In this document: positions 8,185 through 17,810 of the stretch, in pieces | Numbering within the stretch: the stretch's first letter is position 1 | Layout of the letters: every line of letters begins with the position of its first letter | Origin: Thiothrix litoralis | GTDB lineage: Bacteria > Pseudomonadota > Gammaproteobacteria > Thiotrichales > Thiotrichaceae | DNA: 64,000 nucleotides | Direction: 5' to 3' | Assembly: GCF_017901135.1 (NCBI RefSeq) | Contig: NZ_CP072801.1 | Location: 558,001 to 622,000, forward strand | Translations under genes and position numbers: made by a program | The notes under the pieces: model-generated | The model's database searches: none | What the model was told of the DNA's origin: nothing | The model's input: the letters and a program-made list of their open reading frames with translations, nothing else

Positions 8185-9072
8185 TTAATGGGGCAACGCG
8201 AACCACAGCACGGCAGGCATAATGATCAAACTGGCGAGGTTGCCCAGCAATACAATGGATGCCACCCGGTCAGGTTCTTGCTGATATTGTTCTGCTACCA
8301 ATACGTTCAGCACCGCAGGCGGCAGCGCTGCGAAAATCAGCAATTGCGCGTATTGGGTCGTGTTTAAATCTAGCAATGGCGTGATCAGGAAGACGCTCGC
8401 CACCCCTGCCGCAGGCCCGGCAATCGCCCCCAGGGTGCCCAGTTTCCAGTCGCGGAAATTCACATCCAGCAAGCGCACCCCTAGCGAAAACAGCAGCAAG
8501 GGCACGGAAACTTGCCCCAGCAACTTGACAGTATTCGCCAGCGCATCTGGCAAGGTAATGTGCAAACTGCTGCATAACAACCCCAGAATAGTGGCCTGAA
8601 TCATTGGCATTTTCAGCAATTGCAGCGGGTTGGTGCGGTGATTGAGAATATAAAAACCAACGGTGAAATGCAGCACCATCTCAATAATGAACAGCACGAT
8701 AGCGGCTTGCAAGGCTTGTTCCCCAAAGGCAAACAGCACCAATGGGATACCCATATTGCCGGAGTTATTGAACATCATCGGCGGCAAAAAAGTTTTCAGG
8801 TTGATGCGTAACAACCACGCCAGCGGCAACAGCAATAGCCCAGAACCCAGCACCACAGCCACCCCGCCAATCGCCAGATCGCGAAAAGCCAGAAAATCGA
8901 AAGGCTTGTCCATCAACGCCCAGAACACCAGAAAGGGCGCGAAAAATTCCATATTAATGCGATTAACCACCGCCATGTCAGGGCGGCGGTAATAGCCATA
9001 CGCAGCGCCCAGCGCAGAGCAGGCAAACACCGGAAATATGATGCTGAAAATGCGCAGGATTGTTTCGAGCAT
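8185..9072 (-). CDS. AEC family transporter (auxin efflux carrier-like permease)
   Basis: Inner-membrane permease of 295 residues with about ten hydrophobic segments. Family hallmarks include the N-terminal ILRIFSIIFPVFACSALGAA, the segment FNNSGNMGIPLVLFAFGEQA (the conserved NxGNxGxP motif in the fourth helix) and a matching unwound region in the second half near SVPLLLFSLGVRL. AEC members export or import small organic acids and amino acids; the substrate is not readable. It stands 10 bases downstream of the universal stress protein gene on the same strand and is probably cotranscribed with it. Confidence 0.88.
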   Translation of the reverse strand: MLETILRIFSIIFPVFACSALGAAYGYYRRPDMAVVNRINMEFFAPFLVFWALMDKPFDFLAFRDLAIGGVAVVLGSGLLLLPLAWLLRINLKTFLPPMMFNNSGNMGIPLVLFAFGEQALQAAIVLFIIEMVLHFTVGFYILNHRTNPLQLLKMPMIQATILGLLCSSLHITLPDALANTVKLLGQVSVPLLLFSLGVRLLDVNFRDWKLGTLGAIAGPAAGVASVFLITPLLDLNTTQYAQLLIFAALPPAVLNVLVAEQYQQEPDRVASIVLLGNLASLIIMPAVLWFALPH

Positions 9073-9082
9073 GAAGTAGGGC

Positions 9083-9538
9083 TTAGTCCATTATTCGGAT
9101 TGCCATTACATCACAGGGAACGCCTTTGAGGGTAGCTTCAGCGGTGGAACCCATGAAACCCAGCACGCTTTTCTTGCCGCTATTGCCCACCACGACCAGA
9201 TCAATGCCCTTGTCCTTGACGAATTGGATGATGGCTTCGCCGGGTTTGCCGTTGGTGTAGGTGGTTTCCAGCGCGACATTAGCAGAAACCCCTAGGTTGT
9301 TGGCGAGTTTGCGGAGTTTTTCCACGGCAATATCGGCCTGATTCTGTTTCATGGTGGGGTGCATGGTCAGCTTGGCAGTGCCACCGAAGGCCACGTTACC
9401 AAGTGATACATCTTCCAGCACATTCAGGAGGAATAGTTTGGCTTGGTAAAAGTTCGCTAGCTCATTGGCACGCGCTACGATGGTATTGCTGATTCTGGTA
9501 AAATCGACCGGCACAAGGATGTGTTTATAAGGCTGCAT
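9083..9538 (-). CDS. Universal stress protein (UspA family)
   Basis: Cytoplasmic protein of 151 residues with the Usp fold: N-terminal KHILVPVDFTRISNTIVARA and C-terminal nucleotide-binding loop VVVGNSGKKSVLGFMGSTAE, then VPCDVMAIR. The glycine loop suggests an ATP-binding member. The start at 9538 is chosen over an upstream one at 9571 because CAGGAG lies just before it. Confidence 0.9.
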   Translation of the reverse strand: MQPYKHILVPVDFTRISNTIVARANELANFYQAKLFLLNVLEDVSLGNVAFGGTAKLTMHPTMKQNQADIAVEKLRKLANNLGVSANVALETTYTNGKPGEAIIQFVKDKGIDLVVVGNSGKKSVLGFMGSTAEATLKGVPCDVMAIRIMD

Positions 9539-9694
9539 GGGCTTACTCCTGTTGGTGGGCTGGCTTATCATGTGGTGGATTGCTCAGAGCTGGAATGATT
9601 CAGGTCAATTTTTCGGTGTTCTGACAATTTGCATCCAATTACAATACACTCACGTAATTATGCTTATTATTAGACGGTTTGAGGAGAGGTAGAT

Positions 9695-11596
9695 ATGGGT
9701 ATGCAACAGGTATTGTCCCGTTACCTGCGTTATGGCGTGTTGGCGCTATGCTGCTTGTTGGTGGTAGTGGGGGGGCGAGTCAGTGCTGCGGATACGGCTG
9801 CATTTGATTTTGGCGATGAAAGCTTGCCATCCGAACAGGCTTTCGCTTTGGGGAAACCCACGCTGGAAGGCGAGACCTTGCGCTTGCAGTGGGTGATTGC
9901 CCCTGACCATTACCTGTATAAAAACAAATTTCTCGTTAAAGTGTTTGATGCGCAGGGTGTCACGGTAGGTGCGCCGCAACTGCCGGAAGCTCAAGTCAAG
10001 CAGGACGAATTCTTTGGCAAGATCGAAGCGGTGCATAATGTTGCCGACATCCGCTTGCCTGTGCAGCGCACCAGTGCGGGCAAAGCAGGCAGCTTTGTGC
10101 TGGAACTGGGCTGGCAAGGCTGCGCGGAAGGTGTATTGTGTTACCCACCAGAACTCAAAGCCTTCAAGGTGATATTACCCGCGCCCGCCGCCGGGCAGCA
10201 AGCGACGGTTACGTGGGCTGAAACCAAGATGCCGGAAGCCGTCGCGTCTGCTGTCCCTAAAGACGCTGCCCCCATGTTATCGGAGCAGGATGAAATCGCC
10301 GCAAGCCTTGCCGGTGGCAATGTATTGCTGACCCTGTTGGGCTTTTTGGGGTTTGGTTTATTGCTGGCGTTTACCCCGTGTGTATTCCCGATGATCCCCA
10401 TCCTTTCGGGCATTATTGTCGGGCAGAAGAATATGACCGGGCGCAAAGCCTTTATCCTCTCGCTGGTTTATGTGCTGGCAATGGCGTTGACTTACACCGT
10501 CGCGGGCGTGCTGGCGGGGCTGTTTGGGGAAAACCTGCAAGCGATGTTCCAGAACCCGTGGGTATTGGGGACGTTTAGTGCGATTTTCGTGCTGCTGGCC
10601 TTGTCGATGTTCGGATTTTACGAATTGCAAATGCCTTCCGGCATCCAGAGCCGTTTGAATAACCTCAGTAATAAACAAGAAGGCGGCAGCTTGATTGGCG
10701 TCGCCATCATGGGCGCGTTATCGGCGCTGATTGTCGGGCCGTGTGTGGCAGCGCCGCTGGCAGGGGCGTTGATTTATATCGGGCAAACCGGGGATGCGGT
10801 GCTGGGTGGCATGGCCTTATTTGCTTTGAGTATTGGCATGGGGATTCCGCTGTTGTTGGTAGGCACATCTGCCGGTCAATGGTTGCCGCGTGCAGGCATG
10901 TGGATGGAAGCGATCAAAGCGGTTTTCGGCGTGATGATGCTGGCGGTAGCGATTTGGATGCTGGAACGTATCCTGCCCGAATCCGTGTCCTTGTTGCTGT
11001 GGGCGGCGCTGTTCATGATTTCGGCAATTTTCCTCGGTGCCTTGACGCATTTACCGGAAAACACCAATGGCTGGCGCAAATTCTTGAAAGGTTCGGGCAT
11101 CATGTTGCTGTTGTACGGCAGCTTATTGATGGTGGGCAGTGCTACCGGCAGCGGTGGCTTGTGGCAGCCGTTAAAGGGCTTGAGTGTCGGGCAGGGCGGG
11201 GTTGCTAATGCGGCGGGCGGTGGTGCTGCTACTTCCAACTTGCAGTTCAATACGGTGAAAACGCTGGCGGAGTTACAGCAAGCGGTCAAGGATGGCAAAG
11301 GCCAGCCAGTAATGGTGGACTTTTATGCTGACTGGTGTGTGACCTGCAAGGAAATGGAAAAATACACCTTTAGCGACCCGGCGGTGCAGGCGTTGTTACG
11401 CAATGTCATTCTGGTGAAGGCAGATGTGACCAAAACCACGGATGAAACCAAGGCGTTGCTGAAGCAGTTCCAGATTGTGGGGCCGCCTGCCATCCTGTTT
11501 TTCAACAAGGATGGCGAGGAATTGCGCCCGTTCCGTCAGGTTGGGTTTATGCCTGCTGAGACGTTTGCAGGGCATGTGAGTAAGGCGTTGCAGTAA
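9695..11596 (+). CDS. dsbD: Thiol:disulfide interchange protein DsbD
   Basis: Moves electrons from cytoplasmic thioredoxin to periplasmic thiol proteins. All three modules are present in 633 residues: a signal peptide, the N-terminal immunoglobulin-like domain with its cysteine pair (GCAEGVLCYPPE), eight membrane segments with the redox cysteines in FTPCVFPMIPILSG and VGPCVAAPLAGALIYIG, and a C-terminal thioredoxin domain with DWCVTCKEMEKYTF. A strong ribosome site (GAGGAGAGG) precedes the ATG. It likely keeps the SoxW-like and double-thioredoxin proteins in the window reduced. Confidence 0.95.
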   Translation: MGMQQVLSRYLRYGVLALCCLLVVVGGRVSAADTAAFDFGDESLPSEQAFALGKPTLEGETLRLQWVIAPDHYLYKNKFLVKVFDAQGVTVGAPQLPEAQVKQDEFFGKIEAVHNVADIRLPVQRTSAGKAGSFVLELGWQGCAEGVLCYPPELKAFKVILPAPAAGQQATVTWAETKMPEAVASAVPKDAAPMLSEQDEIAASLAGGNVLLTLLGFLGFGLLLAFTPCVFPMIPILSGIIVGQKNMTGRKAFILSLVYVLAMALTYTVAGVLAGLFGENLQAMFQNPWVLGTFSAIFVLLALSMFGFYELQMPSGIQSRLNNLSNKQEGGSLIGVAIMGALSALIVGPCVAAPLAGALIYIGQTGDAVLGGMALFALSIGMGIPLLLVGTSAGQWLPRAGMWMEAIKAVFGVMMLAVAIWMLERILPESVSLLLWAALFMISAIFLGALTHLPENTNGWRKFLKGSGIMLLLYGSLLMVGSATGSGGLWQPLKGLSVGQGGVANAAGGGAATSNLQFNTVKTLAELQQAVKDGKGQPVMVDFYADWCVTCKEMEKYTFSDPAVQALLRNVILVKADVTKTTDETKALLKQFQIVGPPAILFFNKDGEELRPFRQVGFMPAETFAGHVSKALQ

Positions 11597-11626
11597 GGGA
11601 GATGATGTGTGTGTCAGACTTGCTTG

Positions 11627-12067
11627 TTACCAGCACCCACTGACACCACTTGTACCACTGGCGTTGCGTGTATCCATCTGATCAATGGTTAATATCCCAC
11701 ACTGGGTATCCAGCGTAAGCTGGATACCCAGTGGCGTTGCCACGACCCGGTATGTTTTTGCTGCCAGTGTATCCATACTAAAGGCATACCGCTGGTTCAT
11801 ATTGCTTTGGGTAGAACACGCTAGCGTCGGAAGACTTATGGCGGTGCCTGCACTGTCTTTGTCGTAGGCAAAGTTACTGGCGTAAAAGCGTTCCATGAAT
11901 TGGGCGTATTCCAGCAGACAGGCTTTGGCTGTACTACGGTAGCTTTTGGTGACATAAGCAGTGTAAGACGGGTATGCCAGACCCGCGAGGATCGCAACAA
12001 TGGTCACGGTGATCATGAGTTCGATCAAGGTAAAGCCACGGGCTTTAGGATGTATAGGAAATTGCAT
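11627..12067 (-). CDS. pilE: Type IV pilin-like protein PilE (minor pilin)
   Basis: 146 residues with a class III prepilin signal: an 11-residue leader ending in Gly (MQFPIHPKARG) followed by FTLIELMITVTIVAILAGLA, including Glu at +5. The C-terminal part has a cysteine pair (TLACSTQ, DTQCGI) plus a terminal Cys. It is the last gene of the minor-pilin operon, placed directly after pilY1 as in other gammaproteobacteria. The start at 12067 is chosen because the upstream extension to 12166 overlaps pilY1 and would bury the leader. It contains a perfect palindrome near its 3' end. Confidence 0.92.
   Translation of the reverse strand: MQFPIHPKARGFTLIELMITVTIVAILAGLAYPSYTAYVTKSYRSTAKACLLEYAQFMERFYASNFAYDKDSAGTAISLPTLACSTQSNMNQRYAFSMDTLAAKTYRVVATPLGIQLTLDTQCGILTIDQMDTRNASGTSGVSGCW
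11700..11733. repeat. Perfect inverted repeat inside pilE (15-base arms, 4-base loop)
   Basis: Arms CACTGGGTATCCAGC and GCTGGATACCCAGTG flank GTAA. The hairpin falls in codons for the segment GIQLTLDTQ near the C-terminus of PilE. It has no run of T on either side, so it is not a classic terminator. Confidence 0.9.
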
Positions 12068-12077
12068 GGATTGCCTT

Positions 12078-15000
12078 TTATTGATTAATAATTTCACGCC
12101 AGGATGTCCGGGTAGGTACACCTGAAAAACCTTGAGTAAGGATGCCCGCAATAGAGCCGTTATCACTGACGACTTGCATCAAGTTATCAATGAAAATGGG
12201 GTTATGTGGGCTGCTCCCGAAACCGACACCGGACACAATGGTTGGGATTTCATCAATGGTGAGTTTGTCTTCATCATTGAACAGTGCATCATCATTAAGG
12301 TCAAAAAAGACCCGCCCCAAGCGCGCGCCGGGAAACGGATTGATCGCCATAATGAATCCCTTACCTGTCGGAGTACAAATATCTGTGCCATTGGGGATGC
12401 GCGACGTTCCAACCAAAGCATCTGCCTGAAAGAAGTTGGGCACGACGATACGCTCACCCTCCGTGGGTAAGTCAATATACCACCCCTTCCACTCATCAAC
12501 GTCGGAAGCTAGCCCAGCTTCAATGACGCGCACATCGTAACCGTCTAGCACGCCTTCGACGCCTGTTTTCCGTTCCAGTAAATCGCTACGGGTAATAAGA
12601 TTTCCTTCATCCTTGAGGCCATACCAGGTTTGCGGGGCGGTAGTAGTAATATCCGCTTCGGCAAGGTATTTACCCGTACCAAAAAACACCCATACCTTGC
12701 CTGTTAAGGGGTCTTTGCCGCTTAATGGCGCGGCGGTGATGGGTTGGGGATTATTGTCTTTATCCTTAGCGGTAAACAGTTTGACTGGGCTACTGTTGTT
12801 GCTGCCATTAGCAGGGAAGCGCCATAAGTTACCGTTCATATCCCCCGCATAAAAATCGGTGGCGATGCTATCGCCATAAGCGCTCCAGCCTGCCACGGCG
12901 GTTAAGCCATTATTGCTGCCTACGCCCGTATTCATGACAGTCACGTCTTTAGTCTCAATATTAACCATGATCAGTTGTGCTTTGTCGCCGGTACTGTTCA
13001 TGCCGTTGCCTAATACAGCTTGCCAAGTGCCATCAGCCGTTTGCGCAATCAGGGGTTTACCCAGGTTATTGCCTAAGGCGGGTATGTCAGTCACATTTTT
13101 TTCCCAGAGGAACTTCACATCTTCAGGGTCGGTCACATCCAGCGCAAAGATTGCCTTCCCCCCACGCCCCAAGGTCGCTAACAGAATGGTTTTCCATGCG
13201 CCTTGCGTGTAAATATCGGCGGCTGTCACTTCTCCATCCACAAAATACCGATGCTCATACGCCTTGTTTGCCAACTCTCGCATCGCGGGAAGCGTGGTTG
13301 AGGGGACAAAGGCGAAAGTCTCTTCCCCGGTCTGGGCATTAAAGCCGTGCAACATGCCGTCATTACCTCCCACATAAAGGGTTCCTGTACGGCCTGATCT
13401 GGCAGCGGCAAAGTCCTTGTGGTCAGCCGCACCGCTGAAAATTTTGCCAACATACAAATTGTCATCAGGTTTGCCAATAATCACTGCTTGGGATTGGATC
13501 ATGTCTCCGAGGGGGGTGACGCGGTTGCGTAATGACCCACCGTTTTTTTGCTCGTGGGATGCGTCACCACGTAAGTAGTCCACTACCTCAGCGGAGCCCA
13601 GTGCCGTTTTTTCGGTTGTGCTCAAGTTATCCCAATGAAACCGCTTGTCATTACGCATGAATATGTTACGTGAACTCCAGACGGGTAACTGTTGTGAGGC
13701 TTTCCATGTGGAGGTGCTGGAAAATTTTCCGGTAGTCGGATTGATGTCAAAGGCGTATATATCACCATTCCATGAACGGCTGAAATACACGGTTTGGTAT
13801 ATCCGGCTACCTGTGGTCAGTTTGGACGAGACGGAAGCAAGCGATGCGCCAGACCCCAAGATATCATTGACGATGCGGTCAAAAGCCAACTTAAGGTTTT
13901 CCACCATTTCGGCTGCCTGACCGGCAATGAAGAAGTTATCTGGGCGCTTGAAGTCGGTAGAGGGCTGGGTCAAGGTTTGTCCGTTAGTCCACCACCAGGT
14001 CTCAGGCAATGCTCCACTCCAAGTATCCGGGTTAAAATCCACGCCTTCCGGCACGTTAAACCCGCCGTATTTGGCTGCTAGCGCATATTGGTTGACGTTC
14101 ATGCTACCCAATACCTGTCCTTCCATCACATCCACCCAGTAAGTGGCGGCAGATTGTGTACCCGGCATATTAGTTTCTGGGCGCAAGTCTTTGGTGTTGG
14201 CATACCAAGCCATGCCCGCCATGTAGGCCGAGTTGTTCCTGCCCGAAAAGCTGTTGGTGTTACCGATATTGCCCAGCCCTTCCATTTGCCCGACTTTGTT
14301 GGTCAGTGCCACCACGTTGATGTTATCAGCAGCCACTTCCGTGGGCATGGTGGGTTCATCTGTTCGATAGCTGGTATTGCCCGGTAAGTTTTTATCCCTG
14401 TGCGTATTAATGTCGCCGATCCCCAACAACGCGGTGCTTTGGCAGGACGCTTGATAGGGATCTCCCCAGTTGGTAATGATAGGGAAACCATCGGCATAAT
14501 CATATTTAGCCGTTGAGCTAGCCGAGCTGCTGATGGTTGAGTACGCAGCAACATTGCCCAGATTGCGGATATAGCGTAGACCTGCGTAATACATCTCACC
14601 AACAGGGTCGTAGCTTTTATGGTTTTGGCTGGTCATTTGCCCGAATTTATTGAGGTAGTTGATAGCGCCACTGTCTTTAATCGTGTTGATGCCGAGTTTG
14701 GTATTGGTGTCGGCGGCATCTTGTGAATCGGGGTTTTGGATTAAAATACCTGTTGCAGCATCCCATTCTTTATTCGGATTGTCTTCTTCTACTTCGCTAT
14801 TCAGATTTGCTAGCATCGGTCCGATGGATTTTTGCTTGGTACGTAGGGCAGCTCCATCTCTAGAGGTCACGCTGTCATTCAAATACCCAAAAATACTGTA
14901 GCGTAAGCGGCTGGCATATTCCTGCATCAAACCTTCCGGTTTGTAGTTGTTACCGTAAGCCACGCAGTTGGTTTCCAGTATTCCCGGCACACACACCTTC

Positions 15001-15773
15001 ACGCGGATACTGATTTCATACACGGTGCTCGCGTCTGTGCCTGTGGTGCGTGTGTGCGTAGCGGGGTCATACGCAGTGACGCTGCTGGCTGAGGTTGCAT
15101 TCGTGTTATTCAGACTGAAACGCATTTTATTGCCTAAACCCTGAATTCTCATCTGTATGTAATCGACATCAGTGACCGTCTGCTTCTTCTTACTGCTGAC
15201 TACATAACTGTCGAATGGGGTCGTTTTCTTAACCAAGGTATTGTCGCTACCAGAAACTGGCAATCGACGGTCAGGGAAAATGCTGCTACTACCTTGACCA
15301 TCATGCCGCGCTTTTTCCAGCCATGTTTCAGTGGTGGTATCTTTGACGCGATACCCACCCGTCATGCTGGAGCGGAACGGGTCGATGGTTTGGGTCGCCG
15401 CCCAGTTAAGGAAGTTGCCGCTCCAATATTGCTCGCTTGTTGAACAGGTATGGTTGGTAGCTAGGTCAGAAGGGTAAAAATACCGATCACTTTCGGTGTT
15501 GGAATAATGATAGGAATAACATTTGCCAGCATCGAAGTAGCCAACGTATGCTGTATTTTGGGCATAATTCCCCAAGTTAGCGACACTGTTGATGGTCGGC
15601 CACTCAACGGAAGGCAACAACACGAGATTATCCGCCACACCACCGGATACGACCAGCGGCGCTTGCGAAATCTCGACCCCTGCGTAAGACGCAGAGGATA
15701 AGAATAAGGCGATACCAAGACTGGCTAACCTTTTCCATCCCTGTGGTCGATAATGCCTAATGGCATGAATCAT
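12078..15773 (-). CDS. pilY1: Type IV pilus tip adhesin/assembly protein PilY1
   Basis: Large secreted protein of 1231 residues with a signal peptide (ASLGIALFLSSASYA). The N-terminal half is variable; the C-terminal half forms the PilC/PilY beta-propeller, with motifs such as VYVGGNDGMLHGFNAQTG (read here as LYVGGNDGMLHGFNA), VDGEVTAADIY and FYAGDMNGNLWRF. An acidic loop near the C-terminus, DLNDDALFNDEDKL, looks like a calcium site. I see no clear von Willebrand A domain such as that of Pseudomonas PilY1. Gene order after pilX and before pilE fits. It promotes pilus extension and adhesion. Confidence 0.92.
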   Translation of the reverse strand: MIHAIRHYRPQGWKRLASLGIALFLSSASYAGVEISQAPLVVSGGVADNLVLLPSVEWPTINSVANLGNYAQNTAYVGYFDAGKCYSYHYSNTESDRYFYPSDLATNHTCSTSEQYWSGNFLNWAATQTIDPFRSSMTGGYRVKDTTTETWLEKARHDGQGSSSIFPDRRLPVSGSDNTLVKKTTPFDSYVVSSKKKQTVTDVDYIQMRIQGLGNKMRFSLNNTNATSASSVTAYDPATHTRTTGTDASTVYEISIRVKVCVPGILETNCVAYGNNYKPEGLMQEYASRLRYSIFGYLNDSVTSRDGAALRTKQKSIGPMLANLNSEVEEDNPNKEWDAATGILIQNPDSQDAADTNTKLGINTIKDSGAINYLNKFGQMTSQNHKSYDPVGEMYYAGLRYIRNLGNVAAYSTISSSASSTAKYDYADGFPIITNWGDPYQASCQSTALLGIGDINTHRDKNLPGNTSYRTDEPTMPTEVAADNINVVALTNKVGQMEGLGNIGNTNSFSGRNNSAYMAGMAWYANTKDLRPETNMPGTQSAATYWVDVMEGQVLGSMNVNQYALAAKYGGFNVPEGVDFNPDTWSGALPETWWWTNGQTLTQPSTDFKRPDNFFIAGQAAEMVENLKLAFDRIVNDILGSGASLASVSSKLTTGSRIYQTVYFSRSWNGDIYAFDINPTTGKFSSTSTWKASQQLPVWSSRNIFMRNDKRFHWDNLSTTEKTALGSAEVVDYLRGDASHEQKNGGSLRNRVTPLGDMIQSQAVIIGKPDDNLYVGKIFSGAADHKDFAAARSGRTGTLYVGGNDGMLHGFNAQTGEETFAFVPSTTLPAMRELANKAYEHRYFVDGEVTAADIYTQGAWKTILLATLGRGGKAIFALDVTDPEDVKFLWEKNVTDIPALGNNLGKPLIAQTADGTWQAVLGNGMNSTGDKAQLIMVNIETKDVTVMNTGVGSNNGLTAVAGWSAYGDSIATDFYAGDMNGNLWRFPANGSNNSSPVKLFTAKDKDNNPQPITAAPLSGKDPLTGKVWVFFGTGKYLAEADITTTAPQTWYGLKDEGNLITRSDLLERKTGVEGVLDGYDVRVIEAGLASDVDEWKGWYIDLPTEGERIVVPNFFQADALVGTSRIPNGTDICTPTGKGFIMAINPFPGARLGRVFFDLNDDALFNDEDKLTIDEIPTIVSGVGFGSSPHNPIFIDNLMQVVSDNGSIAGILTQGFSGVPTRTSWREIINQ

Positions 15774-15775
15774 GG

Positions 15776-16342
15776 CTAAATATTCCGTTTGATGGTCGTT
15801 TGCAAGACCACGATGGCACGACCAGTACTGATGCCAGGATTGCTGCTACGGACAGTTACCCGGTAGAACTGCTCGGTAGGAACCCCGTTGTTGACACCAT
15901 ATTGGGTATTATTGAGGTTATTGTCCTGACCAATATTACTGCGACTGACACCACTCCCCAATAATTGAATGTGATATTGCGGCACACCCACTGTCGTCGC
16001 AATATTTGTACGAAAATCGTCAGGAATGTTTGCCCAGCCTGCATTGTCGTTCAAAAAGGTATTGACAGGCACGGGTGGACAGGTGATGTTAGAGCCGAGG
16101 CTGCAATTGATCGTCGATAACGTCGTCGCGGTGGATTCAAGGATTGTCTCGACAGAACGCAAGGCAGCTTCGGCAGCCTGAAAAGCCAGTTCCCGGTCAT
16201 TCAGGTTGGTTGCCATGCTTTGCTGAAGTTTGACGCCCTGAATGCTCGCCAAGCTCATCACCGTTACCATCAAAAGGAATATCAGTGAAAAAACGAGTGT
16301 AGCGCCTTGTTGTGGCTGACGTGGTTGATGAGGTATTTTCAA
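15776..16342 (-). CDS. pilX: Type IV pilus minor pilin PilX
   Basis: 188 residues. The N-terminus GATLVFSLIFLLMVTVMSLA lacks Glu at +5, as in PilX/GspK-like pilins, and is followed by LNDRELAFQAAEAALRSVE, a hallmark of PilX. It lies 2 bases upstream of pilY1 and overlaps pilW by 4 bases (ATGA). It helps prime the pilus and places PilY1 at the tip. Confidence 0.9.
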   Translation of the reverse strand: MKIPHQPRQPQQGATLVFSLIFLLMVTVMSLASIQGVKLQQSMATNLNDRELAFQAAEAALRSVETILESTATTLSTINCSLGSNITCPPVPVNTFLNDNAGWANIPDDFRTNIATTVGVPQYHIQLLGSGVSRSNIGQDNNLNNTQYGVNNGVPTEQFYRVTVRSSNPGISTGRAIVVLQTTIKRNI

Positions 16343-17331
16343 AGGCGGTTCCTCAAGGCAACGATGTGGGGAATCGTGCGTTGTAAACGCCCATCCCCCG
16401 TTGAATTTGTAGAAAGATGGGTGTCTGCCGTCACTAGTGTAATCGTCAGCTTGAGTGCATCCACATCTTGCCAGTTGGTGATGGCTGTGGCATCACTCCA
16501 AGCGTCTGCACTGGGTACATGGTACTCAATGAGTAAACCACTAAGACCAGCGACAATCTCTTCATAAACGGTATTGCCTTTATCCATTCTTGCCCGATAG
16601 AGTGAACGATTACCCTCGTTGGTGCGCCCATTATTACCGACATACCAAACGCTGGAATAAAAACGACCAATATAGGCATTGGGTGGATAAGTGTAAGGGT
16701 TTCCCTGCGTTGTCGTGCAATTGGTGGGGAAGCCTAACCCTTGAGAACAGTTACCCGGTGAACCCGATTCTTCGTTGTGCGTTAGGGTTGTTTCACCACC
16801 TGCAACCAGCAGACTGTTCACCTGAAACAAGGATGATTGCTCTATATCACAGACTAATACAATATCGTTCTGGGCAATGTCGGTTGCAGTGGAAGCGATC
16901 ATCATCGTGGCTGTTGCTGCCAGATGCTTATCCAGTGGAAATCCAGAGCCTGCCATGCTTTGTACCAGAATGGCACTGCTGCCAAGAACCCGTTGCCCAA
17001 CCTCAGTGCCTGTCGTCACGCCCGGTATAGTGTCTTGCGTAGGATCAAATCCCTGAAACCCTAGCCAATTTAATAATGGTCTGTTACCACGATCTTTCAA
17101 CACATTAGCAATACGATCCGCATTGCCGCAGGGAGCCGCTCCCGTCTGGCGTAAATCACGAGCTAGCATTTCAAACGTTATCCGAGCGCTTTCTTGCAAT
17201 TGAGACAGTCCATCGTTACTACGGTAAACCTGACGATTAGCTGCAAAGACACTGATGATTCCAGCCATCAAGACTGTCCCTAATAGCATGGAAATCATCA
17301 ACTCAATCAAACTGAAGCCACGTTGTTTCAC
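16339..17331 (-). CDS. pilW: Type IV pilus minor pilin PilW
   Basis: 330 residues starting with a short leader (MKQRG) and FSLIELMISMLLGTVLMAGI, then the PilW pattern SNDGLSQLQESARITFEMLA with RDLRQTGAAPCG. Length and order fit PilW. Overlaps pilX and pilV by 4 bases at each end, giving tight translational coupling. Confidence 0.92.
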   Translation of the reverse strand: MKQRGFSLIELMISMLLGTVLMAGIISVFAANRQVYRSNDGLSQLQESARITFEMLARDLRQTGAAPCGNADRIANVLKDRGNRPLLNWLGFQGFDPTQDTIPGVTTGTEVGQRVLGSSAILVQSMAGSGFPLDKHLAATATMMIASTATDIAQNDIVLVCDIEQSSLFQVNSLLVAGGETTLTHNEESGSPGNCSQGLGFPTNCTTTQGNPYTYPPNAYIGRFYSSVWYVGNNGRTNEGNRSLYRARMDKGNTVYEEIVAGLSGLLIEYHVPSADAWSDATAITNWQDVDALKLTITLVTADTHLSTNSTGDGRLQRTIPHIVALRNRL

Positions 17332-17810
17332 AAGTAAATCTCTACTTGGATATTTTGGACATCTTTCCCGGCGGTTGCACGACCGTCATTCCACTGGACA
17401 ATAATCGTGCATTTTGGTCCGCTACAAGCGACTGAACCCGTCGCACTATCACCCAACAAGGCACGCAGACTAGAGCGCCAGTCATTTAGGGAGGCTTGGG
17501 CAAAGGGGTGTGTCTGATGATTGTCTACCGACGCATTATTAAGGTTACGTATGCCATTCGTGGCGATCTCTTCATCAAGGCCAAGATTAAACTCACCCTC
17601 AAGGGCAGCAGTACGTGTCACCCGCATTGCTTCAGCGATACTGTAACTTTGTATGACGGCCACACTATGTTCCAGTGCGCTGTTGTTATTTTTTAATCCA
17701 TGTGTTTGCATCGAAGCGATACCCAATAACCCTACGGACAAAATCACGACGGTCACTAATATTTCGATTAGCCCGACCCCGTGTTGGAAATGTTGGTTAG
17801 GTATTTTCAT
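17328..17810 (-). CDS. pilV: Type IV pilus minor pilin PilV
   Basis: 160 residues with prepilin signal HGVGLIEILVTVVILSVGLL and the PilV follow-on GIASMQTHGLKNNNSALEHS. A cysteine pair is near the C-terminus (VACSGPKCTI). Overlaps fimT and pilW by 4 bases. Confidence 0.92.
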   Translation of the reverse strand: MKIPNQHFQHGVGLIEILVTVVILSVGLLGIASMQTHGLKNNNSALEHSVAVIQSYSIAEAMRVTRTAALEGEFNLGLDEEIATNGIRNLNNASVDNHQTHPFAQASLNDWRSSLRALLGDSATGSVACSGPKCTIIVQWNDGRATAGKDVQNIQVEIYL

